From NCBI GenBank assembly GCA_900554895.1, contig USIX01000019.1, positions 1-20,360 of the forward strand: a stretch of DNA of 20,360 nt, written 5' to 3'. Source of the stretch: an uncultured Megamonas sp. Its GTDB lineage: Bacteria > Bacillota > Negativicutes > Selenomonadales > Selenomonadaceae. Positions 1-7,461 of this stretch are shown here, piece by piece (position 1 is the first letter of the stretch; the number at the start of each line of letters is the position of its first letter). A program made the position numbers and the translations under genes. Under the pieces are notes generated by a model that made no database searches, was not told the DNA's origin, and saw nothing but the letters and a program-made list of their open reading frames with translations.

Positions 1-374
1 GGACCTTTTCCAAGCGGACAACCCATAAAGCCGATACCTTTCTGAGCTGCGAAAGTTTCCAGTTCTTCCGCTGTCTGCGGGTCGATCGTACTTACATCAA
101 TATAAATACTGCCTGGTTTCATCTTATTCAGCAGTCCATCATCTCCGAGCATAGTGGATTTTATATGCACTGGCATAGGAAGACTGGTAAATACAACATC
201 GCAATCAGCAAGGTCAGCAGCGGATTTAACACCTACACCCGTTGTGCCTGCTGCCAAAGTTCTTTCAATATGTTCTGGATTTAAGTCAAATACTTTTACT
301 TCTTTACCTGCGCGAATTAAATTTCTTGCCAAAGGACCACCCATTAAGCCTAATCCTATATAACCGATTTTCAT
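1..374 (-). CDS. Sulfolactaldehyde reductase-like dehydrogenase (3-hydroxyisobutyrate dehydrogenase family), partial
   Basis: This is the N-terminal 124 codons of an NAD(P)-dependent beta-hydroxyacid dehydrogenase; the rest lies left of the window. The protein opens with a Rossmann dinucleotide site, GLGLMG at residues 7-12, followed by FDLNPE. The substrate loop reads GCPLGKG at residues 118-124. In classic 3-hydroxyisobutyrate dehydrogenases this loop is DAPVSGG, whose Ser-Gly-Gly binds a carboxylate. In E. coli sulfolactaldehyde reductase YihU the equivalent is, from memory, G122-R123-T124-S125, which binds the sulfonate. A basic Lys123 here suggests a sulfonate substrate. The ATG at 374 has an AAGGAG at 385-390. 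It is the last visible gene of the aldolase-kinase-isomerase unit, separated from the isomerase by 110 bp holding a hairpin. Inferred role: NADH-dependent reduction of sulfolactaldehyde to DHPS, regenerating NAD in fermentation. A different hydroxyacid substrate cannot be excluded. Confidence 0.75.
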   Translation of the reverse strand, partial: MKIGYIGLGLMGGPLARNLIRAGKEVKVFDLNPEHIERTLAAGTTGVGVKSAADLADCDVVFTSLPMPVHIKSTMLGDDGLLNKMKPGSIYIDVSTIDPQTAEELETFAAQKGIGFMGCPLGKG

Positions 375-419
375 AATTTAATTTCTCCTTAAATATATTT
401 TATCAATAAATTATCTTAT

Positions 420-449
420 GTATTGTGCTGAAAAATATCAGCACAATAC
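420..449. terminator. Hairpin between isomerase and reductase genes
   Basis: A perfect 12-bp inverted repeat (420-431 and 438-449; arm GTATTGTGCTGA) with a 6-nt loop lies 36 bp past the isomerase stop and 45 bp before the reductase start. Neither side has a clean U-tract. It is therefore either a weak or attenuating terminator, or an RNA-processing or stabilising hairpin that sets the reductase level relative to the upstream genes. Confidence 0.5.
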
Positions 450-484
450 CGCCGTTTTCCCAAACCTAAATAAAATCAATTAGA

Positions 485-1816
485 TTAATATTCAAACAAT
501 CTTATATTTAAAAGATTGCAGAGGATTTTTATTTCTTTTGTAACATCACCATAAACAACTACAAAGTGCGGTTCCCAGCCGTCTTTAACAAATTCTTTTA
601 CATACTGTACTGCTTTGCCGCCCTGCGGTTTTACCGTTACAGAAGTACCATAAAATTTTTGCGGTTCATCTAGCGCTTCACCTTTGTACATAAACATTCT
701 GTAACCGTCTTTATCAGAACCAAGTCTTATTACCGTTACTTCACCTGATTTAAGGCCAAAATCCATAACAGGACCAATTTTGCGATTTGGATGAACGCCT
801 AGTTTAGCTCCACATGCGCTACTTGCCAATGTACTTGCACCTGCACCACAATGCCAGTAAACAATAGCATCACAATTTTCATCAATAGCTACTGGGTCAC
901 CAAAATATGTTGCCTGTCCAGAAAGACGACTACCGATATACATACTGATTGCACCGCCGATATCCGTCTCACAGGAAGAAGCAATATTATTGTCATTAAG
1001 CATGGAAAGTACTGCACAGACAGGAGCACCAAACCCTGTAAAGAAATCAGGCCAGCAACGGGAAGCAAGAGCACCAATATTATTTTCGTCTACAAAAGAC
1101 TTGAATGCTTTATGCAGGCGAGCATATTTTTCCATATTTTCCTGCGGAATGTTTATATTAATTGTACGGGAATTCAGTTCTGCCAAGTCATCGGCAACTT
1201 CTTCAGTTGTATAGTTTTTAGCTTTTTCCATAATGGAAGCAGCTTCTATGCGTGCCACACGGCTACCCAAAGTGCCAATTAAATCGGTTTCATGTACTGT
1301 ACCGAAACCGAAACCTGCTGGTTGGTTACCAACTACACCAATGACGAGTTCTTTCAAATCATTTATAAGATTTAATGCTTTATTATAATTAACGAATGTA
1401 TCAATTACGCTCTGTTCATCAGGATTGCCAAATACAAAATCAAACTTTCTACCTTGCGTATATACGCTATTGCCGGCAGAAAAAGCACCCGTCAAAGAAT
1501 TAAGTTTCAATCTCGTTCCGTCAATAGAAGGTTCTCTTGTTGCCCATATAAGTACAGGACAATTGAATTTGCGCATTACTTCATACATAAATTCAGACCC
1601 AATGAATGTCGTACACTGATAGATGATTAAATCTGGAGCTGTTACATCCTTTAAATATGATGCTACATCAGACGGGTCAGTAATCAAACTATCCGGTGTC
1701 TTGATATCAGCAAATATATCTTTTAAAACCTTAACCGATTTATCAAAATTCTCTTCTGCACTCGGCATATAGAATGTTGTCCTTGCAAGAGGAACAAATA
1801 CTGCTTTAATACCCAT
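485..1816 (-). CDS. sqvD: Ketol isomerase of the L-fucose/L-arabinose isomerase superfamily, predicted sulfoquinovose isomerase
   Basis: This 443-aa protein resembles the L-fucose/L-arabinose isomerase fold. The C-terminal half carries the conserved stretch CETDIGGA (Glu283), FGDP (Asp307) and YWHCGAG (His322), which are candidate metal ligands like the Glu/Asp/His set of FucI. At roughly 440 aa it is shorter than FucI (about 590) and close to the compact sulfosugar isomerases. The start is taken at the ATG at 1816, because an AAGGAGAG at 1827-1834 sits 10 nt upstream; a GTG at 1825 would leave almost no spacing. It is 30 bp downstream of the kinase and certainly co-transcribed. Inferred reaction: sulfoquinovose (as aldose) to 6-deoxy-6-sulfofructose in the cytoplasm. 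The superfamily and catalytic pattern are read from sequence; the substrate rests on the adjacent kinase, class II aldolase, YihU-like reductase and TauE exporter. The symbol follows the name I recall for isomerases of the sulfo-EMP2 and sulfo-transketolase pathways. Confidence 0.72.
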   Translation of the reverse strand: MGIKAVFVPLARTTFYMPSAEENFDKSVKVLKDIFADIKTPDSLITDPSDVASYLKDVTAPDLIIYQCTTFIGSEFMYEVMRKFNCPVLIWATREPSIDGTRLKLNSLTGAFSAGNSVYTQGRKFDFVFGNPDEQSVIDTFVNYNKALNLINDLKELVIGVVGNQPAGFGFGTVHETDLIGTLGSRVARIEAASIMEKAKNYTTEEVADDLAELNSRTININIPQENMEKYARLHKAFKSFVDENNIGALASRCWPDFFTGFGAPVCAVLSMLNDNNIASSCETDIGGAISMYIGSRLSGQATYFGDPVAIDENCDAIVYWHCGAGASTLASSACGAKLGVHPNRKIGPVMDFGLKSGEVTVIRLGSDKDGYRMFMYKGEALDEPQKFYGTSVTVKPQGGKAVQYVKEFVKDGWEPHFVVVYGDVTKEIKILCNLLNIRLFEY

Positions 1817-1846
1817 AATACACACGCTCTCCTTTATTATTCGTTT

Positions 1847-3058
1847 TCATAAATTTACATCATCCAGTGACAGATATTCATCGTTAAATTCACCGATAAT
1901 AGGCATCAGCCATGCAGTAAACGCATCTGTTACTTGTTTTGTTTGTATATCGTAGAATTCTTTCGGTACTTTCTTTTCCTTGCCACCTACATCAATCAGC
2001 GGTATTGTTTTATAACAATTCGCCTGGAAATCAGTTCCGTTTTGTTCTAAATACACCATTACCGAACGGTGGCCATCAACCAATGCATTAACTGTTGCAA
2101 AACCTACTTCATAAGCCTGCATTTCATCTATATCTGAACGCAAAGCACCAAAACATCTTTGTGCCATGGTAAGATTTTGTGCTCTGGCTTTTATTTTCAA
2201 TTTTTTACTCACCAGTTCTGCTAGGTATACAGAAGCACCATCGAATGTTTTGTTAGCCTGTTTTACATCGGCAAATGGATTAGCACCGATGGATTCACCG
2301 TTTTTATCATGAATACCTTCGCCGACAACAGCAACCGCAAAACCATTTTTCTCATATACAGCTTTAATTTCTGTTAAGAATTCTGTTTCGTCAAAATCGT
2401 ATTCCGGTATATAAATCAAATGCGGTGCACCGTCTTTTTTACGCTTTGCCAAAGAGCTAGCTGCTGCCAGCCAGCCGACGCTACGACCCATGACTTCGAT
2501 TATTCTGACCTGTTCAAAAGTTTTCATCGATTCCAGGTCAATACTTATATCCCGTACAGCCTGAGCAATATATTTAGCGGCACTGCCAAAGCCGGGACTG
2601 TATTTTATGCCGAACATATCATTATCTACTGTTTTCGGCGAACCGATAACCGTTAAATCTATATTTTGTCTTTCAGCATTTTCGCTGATTACTTTAGCAG
2701 CATACATCGTACCGTTTCCGCCAATCATTATTAAAGCGTCAATACCTTTTTCATGCAGTTTGCGCGGAATGGCTGCAAAGATTTCCGCTGTTAAAAACAT
2801 ACGGCTGGAGCCTAGAAACATTGCCGGAGTATTTCGCAAACGACGCAGCTGCTCTACTGTCAAATTGGATAAATCAATAATTCTGTCTTTTAATAATTCT
2901 TCAAAACCGTTTAACAATCCATATATCTGCAAACCGTTTTTCTGCGCACTTTCAATAATACCTGCCAATGTAGAATTTATAACAGCACTGCAACCGCCGG
3001 TCTGAACTACTGCCACTTTATTAATTTTCTTATTTATTACATTGACATTAACTGTCAT
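1847..3058 (-). CDS. sqiK: PfkA-family phosphofructokinase, predicted sulfofructose 1-kinase
   Basis: This 403-aa protein belongs to the PfkA family. Visible motifs are TGGCSAVIN (20-28, phosphate-donor loop), IGGNGT (112-117), PKTVDND (141-147, with catalytic Asp145), PGFGSA (155-160), MGR (190-192) and VVGEG (245-249). A C-terminal RSDIDEMQAYEVG segment corresponds to the sugar-phosphate site. Gly116 occupies the position (Gly104 in E. coli PfkA) where pyrophosphate-dependent enzymes carry Asp, while Lys142 matches the Lys124 common in PPi enzymes. That mix resembles trypanosomatid ATP-PFKs and suggests ATP as donor. Asn115 replaces the usual Mg-binding Asp. Sulfofructose mimics fructose 6-phosphate, with a C6 sulfonate in place of the phosphate, so a PFK could phosphorylate its C1. 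The gene lies between the aldolase (42 bp) and the isomerase (30 bp), which supports this. It could instead be a housekeeping-type PFK, but the cluster makes a dedicated role likelier. Confidence 0.75.
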   Translation of the reverse strand: MTVNVNVINKKINKVAVVQTGGCSAVINSTLAGIIESAQKNGLQIYGLLNGFEELLKDRIIDLSNLTVEQLRRLRNTPAMFLGSSRMFLTAEIFAAIPRKLHEKGIDALIMIGGNGTMYAAKVISENAERQNIDLTVIGSPKTVDNDMFGIKYSPGFGSAAKYIAQAVRDISIDLESMKTFEQVRIIEVMGRSVGWLAAASSLAKRKKDGAPHLIYIPEYDFDETEFLTEIKAVYEKNGFAVAVVGEGIHDKNGESIGANPFADVKQANKTFDGASVYLAELVSKKLKIKARAQNLTMAQRCFGALRSDIDEMQAYEVGFATVNALVDGHRSVMVYLEQNGTDFQANCYKTIPLIDVGGKEKKVPKEFYDIQTKQVTDAFTAWLMPIIGEFNDEYLSLDDVNL

Positions 3059-3100
3059 CTTAATCCAAACCTCATTTTTATCTCAAATTAAATTAATTCT

Positions 3101-3952
3101 TTATTTTAAGCTGTTTTTCCAATCTTGAGCAAAAAATTTCAGATTTTCTTCTACTGTTTTGGCTACAGCTGCTTTTGCCTGTTGCGGAGCACCAATGAAA
3201 TCATATGCTTCCACATTTTCCATATGAACTTTTGTAAATGTATCCATAAAGGAACGTTTGATTTCCGTACCGATATTTACTTTTTTAACACCGAGGTCGA
3301 TACATTTAGCAAACTGTTCTTTGGAAAGACCTGTACCGCCATGTAAAACAAGCGGAGTATCGATAAGTTTTGCCGTTCCTTCCAGTACTTCATAATGTAG
3401 ATGCGGAACACCTTTATATAAACCATGCGCATTACCAATGGAAAGTGCCAGCGCATCTACATTTGTAAGACTGGCAAATTCGGCAGCATCTTTTGGGTCA
3501 GTAACTTTAGCATCAGCTACTGCTTCTCCATCTTCAATACCTGCCAAAGCACCGATTTCTGCTTCTACGGAAACTCCTACAGCATGAGCTGCTTCTACCA
3601 CTTTTTTTGTAAGTGCCACATTTTCATCAAATGACAGATAAGAGCCGTCAATCATTACCGCACTAAAACCGATTTGAATTGCTTTCATGCAAAGCTCAAA
3701 TGTTTTGGAATGATCAAGAAATACGGCAGCTGGAACTTTGGCTTCTTTAGCCAATTTAACCATTAAAGCACCAATTTCTTCATTGCCCGGTTTACTAAGT
3801 ACAGCACTGCCAATCATGAGAATTACTGGCATATTTGCTTTTTCTGCACCTGCGATAATTCCTTGTGCACTAAATAAATCATATGTACTAAATGCACCAA
3901 CAGCACCTTTTTCCTGCAGACTTAAAATCTCTTTTAATGATACTAAAGCCAT
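3101..3952 (-). CDS. sqiA: Class II (metal-dependent) ketose-bisphosphate aldolase, predicted sulfofructose-1-phosphate aldolase
   Basis: This 283-aa protein is a FbaA/GatY-type class II aldolase. Asp80-His81 in FLDHS gives the catalytic acid and first zinc ligand. Glu132 (EAEIG), His176 (GNAHGLYKG) and His204 (LHGGTG) complete the metal site. The phosphate-binding ends GGTG and KVNIGTE (224-230) bind the DHAP moiety. Length matches the family (about 285). The start ATG at 3952 has a near-perfect AGGAGG at 3960-3965 with 7-nt spacing. It is the first gene of the catabolic unit and has its own promoter overlapped by a palindromic operator. Inferred reaction: 6-deoxy-6-sulfofructose 1-phosphate to DHAP plus sulfolactaldehyde. 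DHAP would enter glycolysis, and sulfolactaldehyde would go to the reductase at the left edge. E. coli uses the unrelated class I aldolase YihT for this step. The class is certain; the substrate is inferred from context, and tagatose- or fructose-bisphosphate are the alternatives. Confidence 0.8.
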   Translation of the reverse strand: MALVSLKEILSLQEKGAVGAFSTYDLFSAQGIIAGAEKANMPVILMIGSAVLSKPGNEEIGALMVKLAKEAKVPAAVFLDHSKTFELCMKAIQIGFSAVMIDGSYLSFDENVALTKKVVEAAHAVGVSVEAEIGALAGIEDGEAVADAKVTDPKDAAEFASLTNVDALALSIGNAHGLYKGVPHLHYEVLEGTAKLIDTPLVLHGGTGLSKEQFAKCIDLGVKKVNIGTEIKRSFMDTFTKVHMENVEAYDFIGAPQQAKAAVAKTVEENLKFFAQDWKNSLK

Positions 3953-4024
3953 AATAAAACCTCCTATTAAAGTAAAGCTGAATTTAAAATTTATTGAATT
4001 TCACTTATTTTCTTTTCTACTATT

Positions 4025-4052
4025 ATTATAACATTTAAAATATATTTTTCAA
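4025..4052 (-). promoter_or_regulatory. Promoter of the aldolase-kinase-isomerase-reductase unit
   Basis: Read on the minus strand, TTGAAA (4047-4052), a 16-bp spacer and TATAAT (4025-4030) form a sigma-A-type promoter. The -10 is extended (TGT directly before TATAAT). The 5' leader would be about 65 nt. The -35 lies inside the 24-bp palindrome at 4038-4061, so a protein bound there should block RNA polymerase. Confidence 0.75.
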
Positions 4053-4061
4053 GATATATTT
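4038..4061. promoter_or_regulatory. Candidate GntR-type operator, copy 1
   Basis: Two perfect 8-bp inverted arms, AAATATAT (4038-4045) and ATATATTT (4054-4061), are separated by TTTTCAAG. The same 24 bases, with one change (C to T in the spacer), recur at 7426-7449 in front of the epimerase. The site covers the -35 of the aldolase promoter and lies 53 bp from the end of the GntR regulator gene, which is the obvious candidate binder. Confidence 0.65.
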
Positions 4062-4064
4062 TAT

Positions 4065-4107
4065 GGTATAGGTTTCCTTATAAAATTTTTATAAGAGAAC
4101 CTATACC
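4065..4107. terminator. Long hairpin just after the gntR stop codon
   Basis: The arms 4065-4084 and 4088-4107 pair over 20 positions with one mismatch (4076/4096) and one G-T pair (4075/4097). The outer arm is GGTATAGGTT. It begins 6 bp after the gntR stop and ends 3 bp before the operator at 4061. The following sequence is AT-rich but has no true U-run. The likely role is ending gntR transcripts ahead of the next promoter; a protein-binding role is possible. Confidence 0.55.
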
Positions 4108-4113
4108 TATTAA

Positions 4114-4872
4114 TTACTGCCAATTTTCTTGAATTTGATTTTTATGCAAAGTTATATTATAACGATATCTGTCAGCTCTGTATACATTATAAGCATATTC
4201 AATTGGAGTATCTTCCTGATATGTTAATCGTTCCATTACCAATACAGGCTCTCCTTTTTTTAAATCCAGATATTCCGCTTCTTCCTTTGTCGCAGCTTTG
4301 GCAGATATAGTTTCTTCCGCTTTTGTAAGCTTCACATTTAAAAATCTACTAGCTATTTCATAAACACCTGTATTGGTCAGGTCATACCTCGATAATTCTC
4401 TGCCATATTCTAACTTCCAAAAACTACTTACCAAAACGAGTTTTTTATCATTTACCTTATGCAGTTTCTTTATGAGCATTACCTTATTCTCATTCAGATG
4501 TTTAAGCTCCGGAAAATTCTTTAACACTTCATCCGTTACATTAACTTCCCGTGTTTCAAGAATCTCCGCATTGGGTACAAATCCCTTATTAGTCATTTCT
4601 TCAAAAAATCCCGTCAGATGTCCCAGTTCTTCCTTTATCGGCTCTTTTTTTATAAAAGTGCCTTTACCGGGCCTTCGTTCAATCCAACCTTCTTCCACCA
4701 GCTGTTTAACCGCACGACGTACAGTGGTAGCGCTGACATTATATTTTTCCATTATTTCGCGGTCTGTAGGAAATAAATCTCCAATATTCCACATACCACT
4801 TTGAATATAATTTCTAAGTTCGTTGGCCAGTTGATAATGCAACTGTATCGGGGCCGATTTACTAAAAGCCAT
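4114..4872 (-). CDS. GntR-family (HutC/UTRA) transcriptional regulator
   Basis: This 252-aa protein has an N-terminal winged helix-turn-helix of the GntR type. It includes FPTDREIMEKYNVSATTVRR (34-53), then the wing GWIERRPGKGTFI. A UTRA ligand-binding domain spans roughly 85-240, ending in the typical PVLVMERLTYQEDTPIEYAYN-like strand pattern (conserved ER and YN residues). Such proteins usually repress sugar catabolic operons until a pathway metabolite, often a phosphosugar, binds the UTRA domain. The start ATG at 4872 follows a GAGGAGAG site. The gene sits between the transporter (147 bp upstream) and the aldolase promoter, and shares orientation with both. The 24-bp palindromes at 4038-4061 and 7426-7449 are its probable targets. 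The effector could be sulfofructose, its 1-phosphate or sulfoquinovose; that is inference. The 147-bp gap upstream may hold its own promoter, but I see only imperfect boxes there. Confidence 0.85.
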   Translation of the reverse strand: MAFSKSAPIQLHYQLANELRNYIQSGMWNIGDLFPTDREIMEKYNVSATTVRRAVKQLVEEGWIERRPGKGTFIKKEPIKEELGHLTGFFEEMTNKGFVPNAEILETREVNVTDEVLKNFPELKHLNENKVMLIKKLHKVNDKKLVLVSSFWKLEYGRELSRYDLTNTGVYEIASRFLNVKLTKAEETISAKAATKEEAEYLDLKKGEPVLVMERLTYQEDTPIEYAYNVYRADRYRYNITLHKNQIQENWQ

Positions 4873-5018
4873 TTAAAACTCTCCTCACAATAAAATTAAT
4901 TATAAAACACTCTACTGTCTCACATTATTATATTTATAATACATTTTATTCTATCACAATTTCTTAATTTATATAATTCTATTGCAGGAAAATCCTCTAT
5001 TTAAATGTTTTTAATTAA

Positions 5019-6401
5019 TTATGCTTGTTGATTTTTTCTTTTTTGTAATTCAGCTAACAATTCTCTGAATTTTTGGTCAGTAAGTTTATAGCACATACCC
5101 ATAACGATAATGGTAGCTACTGCCAATACACCAGGATAAATGAACATCAAACCTTTAATACCTTCCAGTGCGCCTGCAGACTGAACAGCATTCGGTACAT
5201 AACCTACTAATGTAAGTACGAGACCAGGAACAAAACCTGCTACAGCCTGAGAGCATTTACGGAAAAATGTAAAGAAGGAATAAATAATACCTTCCGCACG
5301 AACACCAGTTTTCCATTCACCATATTCTACCGCATCGGCAACAAGCGCCCAGTTGAGACTATTTACAAAAGAACTACCAAAGAATGCTACGCAGGAGAAT
5401 ATAATGAATACTGTCGGGTCTGTTACGAATAAATAATTTACAAGGTCGCCTACTGCCCAAACAGCGCAACCGAACATATAAGTCTGTTTTCTGCCACCAA
5501 GCAGTTTAACCATGCGAGTTACCAAAGCAACACCAATGAATACGCATCCAATACTGAAAAATCCCATGTACGGAAGAATTGTCATATCATTTAAAATATA
5601 TTGGCAATAATAAACTTGTACAGCAAGTTTTACGTTAAACGCGGAGAAGGTAAACAAGTTTACAAGACATAAAATAAGTAACGGAGTATTTTTTAAAATA
5701 GATTTGAAAGCACTGCCCAGATGAACGCGTTCATGTGCTCTTCTTTCCACATGAACATGTTCTTTAATATTTAATGCACAATACAATGTTGCTATTACAC
5801 CAGCTACTGCAAATACACATGCAGCTACAAAATAACCATGTTCTTGTGTGTCAAACATAAGTACAATCGGCATAAAAGCAACTGTTGTAATTAAAAGACC
5901 AGTATTAGAACCTGCCTGTCTGAATGCTGCTAATTGTGAACGCTCTATTGGATCTTGCGTCATTGCTGAAGCCATCGAACCAAAAGGAATATTTACAATA
6001 CTATAAGATAAACCGAACGCCATATATGAAGCATATGCAAAAATCAATTTACCTGTAATAGAAAAATCAGGATTTGTAAAACATACTACTGTTAAAAGTG
6101 CCAACGGTATCAAACCGTAAATCATGAACGGTCTAAATTTGCCCAGTTTCTTGCTACCGAATTTACCAGAGTCTACAATTGTACCTACTGTCATATCGGC
6201 AAAAGCATCAAATACTTTACTTACTAAGAATATAGAACCTGCCCATACGGCTGGAAGTCCCAAAACATCCGTATAAAACTTCAATAAGTAAATCTGTCCT
6301 AAATCGAATAAAAAGTTGTTTCCGACATCACCCAAACCATAAGCTATTTTTTCTTTTAACTTCAGTTTAGTAGTCGACATTGCCTGTCCTAAATCTCCCA
6401 T
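5019..6401 (-). CDS. GPH-family sugar:cation symporter (MelB/YihO-like), predicted sulfoquinovose importer
   Basis: This 460-aa, very hydrophobic protein should have 12 membrane helices. It has hallmarks of the glycoside-pentoside-hexuronide family. One is the N-terminal EKIAYGLGDVGNNFLFDLG segment followed by LLKFYTDVLGL. Others are DAFADMTVGTIVD with its conserved acidic residues in helix 2, and the cytoplasmic DPIERSQLAAFRQ loop. MelB, XylP, GusB and the E. coli sulfoquinovose-cluster transporters YihO/YihP belong to this family, so cation-coupled import of an anionic sulfosugar or its glycoside is plausible. It is 55 bp downstream of the epimerase and probably shares its promoter. The ATG at 6401 has a GGGAGG upstream; an internal ATG at 6380 (starting MSTTKLK) is an alternative start. 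Family assignment is firm; the substrate is inferred from neighbours. Confidence 0.85.
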   Translation of the reverse strand: MGDLGQAMSTTKLKLKEKIAYGLGDVGNNFLFDLGQIYLLKFYTDVLGLPAVWAGSIFLVSKVFDAFADMTVGTIVDSGKFGSKKLGKFRPFMIYGLIPLALLTVVCFTNPDFSITGKLIFAYASYMAFGLSYSIVNIPFGSMASAMTQDPIERSQLAAFRQAGSNTGLLITTVAFMPIVLMFDTQEHGYFVAACVFAVAGVIATLYCALNIKEHVHVERRAHERVHLGSAFKSILKNTPLLILCLVNLFTFSAFNVKLAVQVYYCQYILNDMTILPYMGFFSIGCVFIGVALVTRMVKLLGGRKQTYMFGCAVWAVGDLVNYLFVTDPTVFIIFSCVAFFGSSFVNSLNWALVADAVEYGEWKTGVRAEGIIYSFFTFFRKCSQAVAGFVPGLVLTLVGYVPNAVQSAGALEGIKGLMFIYPGVLAVATIIVMGMCYKLTDQKFRELLAELQKRKNQQA

Positions 6402-6456
6402 AATAAATGAGGCCTCCCTTTTTTATAATAAATATAAATTTTAATTAGTATAGAAA

Positions 6457-7332
6457 TTAAATAATTTCTATTTCATAGCTACATGTAAATATCTGTCCCG
6501 GTTTTAAACAGTTATTACCGTCTTTCTGCGAAAAATCAGCATGTTTGTCTTTTTTATCAGCAAGACCTTTCCATGGTTCTATACAAATAAACGGTGCTCC
6601 CTGTGGCTTTGTCCAGAAACCGAGATTATCAAAGTTTTCATAAGAAATTTTTACGCCTCTACCTGATTTTCTACTCTTGAGAGTTACATTTTTTGATTTT
6701 ACATTCTGCATGAATACAATATCTCGTTTAAAAAGTTCTTTTGTAACCGGAATTATATCTTCATTTTGTAGAAATACTTCTTTTGTCGGAGACAAAATGC
6801 CGTTTTCCAAAAAATATCTATCAAGTGTTTCTTTTTGTTCCAATATAAGTTCATAATCCTCAAAACTATCATTTATGTCCATCGGACAGTTATATGCTGT
6901 ATGCAGACCGATAGCAAAGAATATATCTTTATCATCTAGGTTTTCTACATAATAATTTACTTTTACTCCTTTATCCTGCAATATGTATTCCAATTTTAAG
7001 GAAAATCTATATGGATAAAGTTTTAAAGTTTCTTTGCTATATCTCAATTCGTAAATAAGACTATTTTCAGTCTTTTTTAATAAATCAAAATCATTATCTC
7101 TAGCAAAACCATGTACAGTTAAATGATAGTCTTTTCCGTCTACACTATAGGTATCATCATGTACTCTGCCTGTTATCGGGAAACAAATCGGAGCATGCCA
7201 ATGCCAATATGTAGCATCACCTTGCCAGATATACTGCATATTAGTTTTTCTGTCAAGAAGACCATGCATTTCAGCACCATGATTTGAGACTATCAGTTCA
7301 ACATTTTTGTTTTGTAAAACTGTTTTTATCAT
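6457..7332 (-). CDS. Aldose 1-epimerase family protein, predicted sulfoquinovose mutarotase
   Basis: This 291-aa protein is a galactose-mutarotase-like protein of the LacX/YihR kind. Candidate catalytic residues are His74 (HGFARD), His144 (LHTAYNCP) and Glu252 (CIEPWKGLAD). Arg56 in TGRVHDD is a typical substrate contact. Mutarotases interconvert the alpha and beta anomers of a free aldose, which speeds entry of a sugar released or imported as a single anomer into the isomerase step. E. coli places the sulfoquinovose mutarotase gene yihR in its sulfoglycolysis cluster, and the parallel here is good. The start ATG at 7332 has AAAGGTGA about 8 nt upstream. It is the first gene of the transport unit, behind a TTGACA-17-TATGAT promoter flanked by the candidate operator. 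Specificity is inferred from context. Confidence 0.82.
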   Translation of the reverse strand: MIKTVLQNKNVELIVSNHGAEMHGLLDRKTNMQYIWQGDATYWHWHAPICFPITGRVHDDTYSVDGKDYHLTVHGFARDNDFDLLKKTENSLIYELRYSKETLKLYPYRFSLKLEYILQDKGVKVNYYVENLDDKDIFFAIGLHTAYNCPMDINDSFEDYELILEQKETLDRYFLENGILSPTKEVFLQNEDIIPVTKELFKRDIVFMQNVKSKNVTLKSRKSGRGVKISYENFDNLGFWTKPQGAPFICIEPWKGLADKKDKHADFSQKDGNNCLKPGQIFTCSYEIEII

Positions 7333-7398
7333 AATTAATCACCTTTCTTTTAAATTCTTATAAAACTGATAATTTCCGTAATTCAAACTTACAAATAT

Positions 7399-7427
7399 AT
7401 CATACTCTATAAAATAATTTTTGTCAA
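7399..7427 (-). promoter_or_regulatory. Promoter of the epimerase-transporter unit
   Basis: On the minus strand, TTGACA (7422-7427), a 17-bp spacer and TATGAT (7399-7404) make a near-consensus sigma-A promoter about 65 nt before the epimerase start. The candidate operator (7426-7449) abuts and overlaps the -35 by two bases. Confidence 0.72.
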
Positions 7428-7449
7428 ATATATTTTTTAAGATATATTT
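7426..7449. promoter_or_regulatory. Candidate GntR-type operator, copy 2
   Basis: Inverted arms AAATATAT (7426-7433) and ATATATTT (7442-7449) flank TTTTTAAG. It matches the operator at 4038-4061 at 23 of 24 positions. It lies between the divergent -35 boxes of the epimerase promoter (7422-7427) and the tauE promoter (7462-7467), so one bound regulator could control both directions. A further TATATTTG half-site follows at 7457-7464. Confidence 0.65.
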
Positions 7450-7461
7450 GTAAAATTATAT

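Noticed and set aside
851..1282. A 143-codon open frame on the plus strand
   Set aside because: It is antisense to the isomerase gene and composed of low-information, Cys/Ile-rich shadow sequence.
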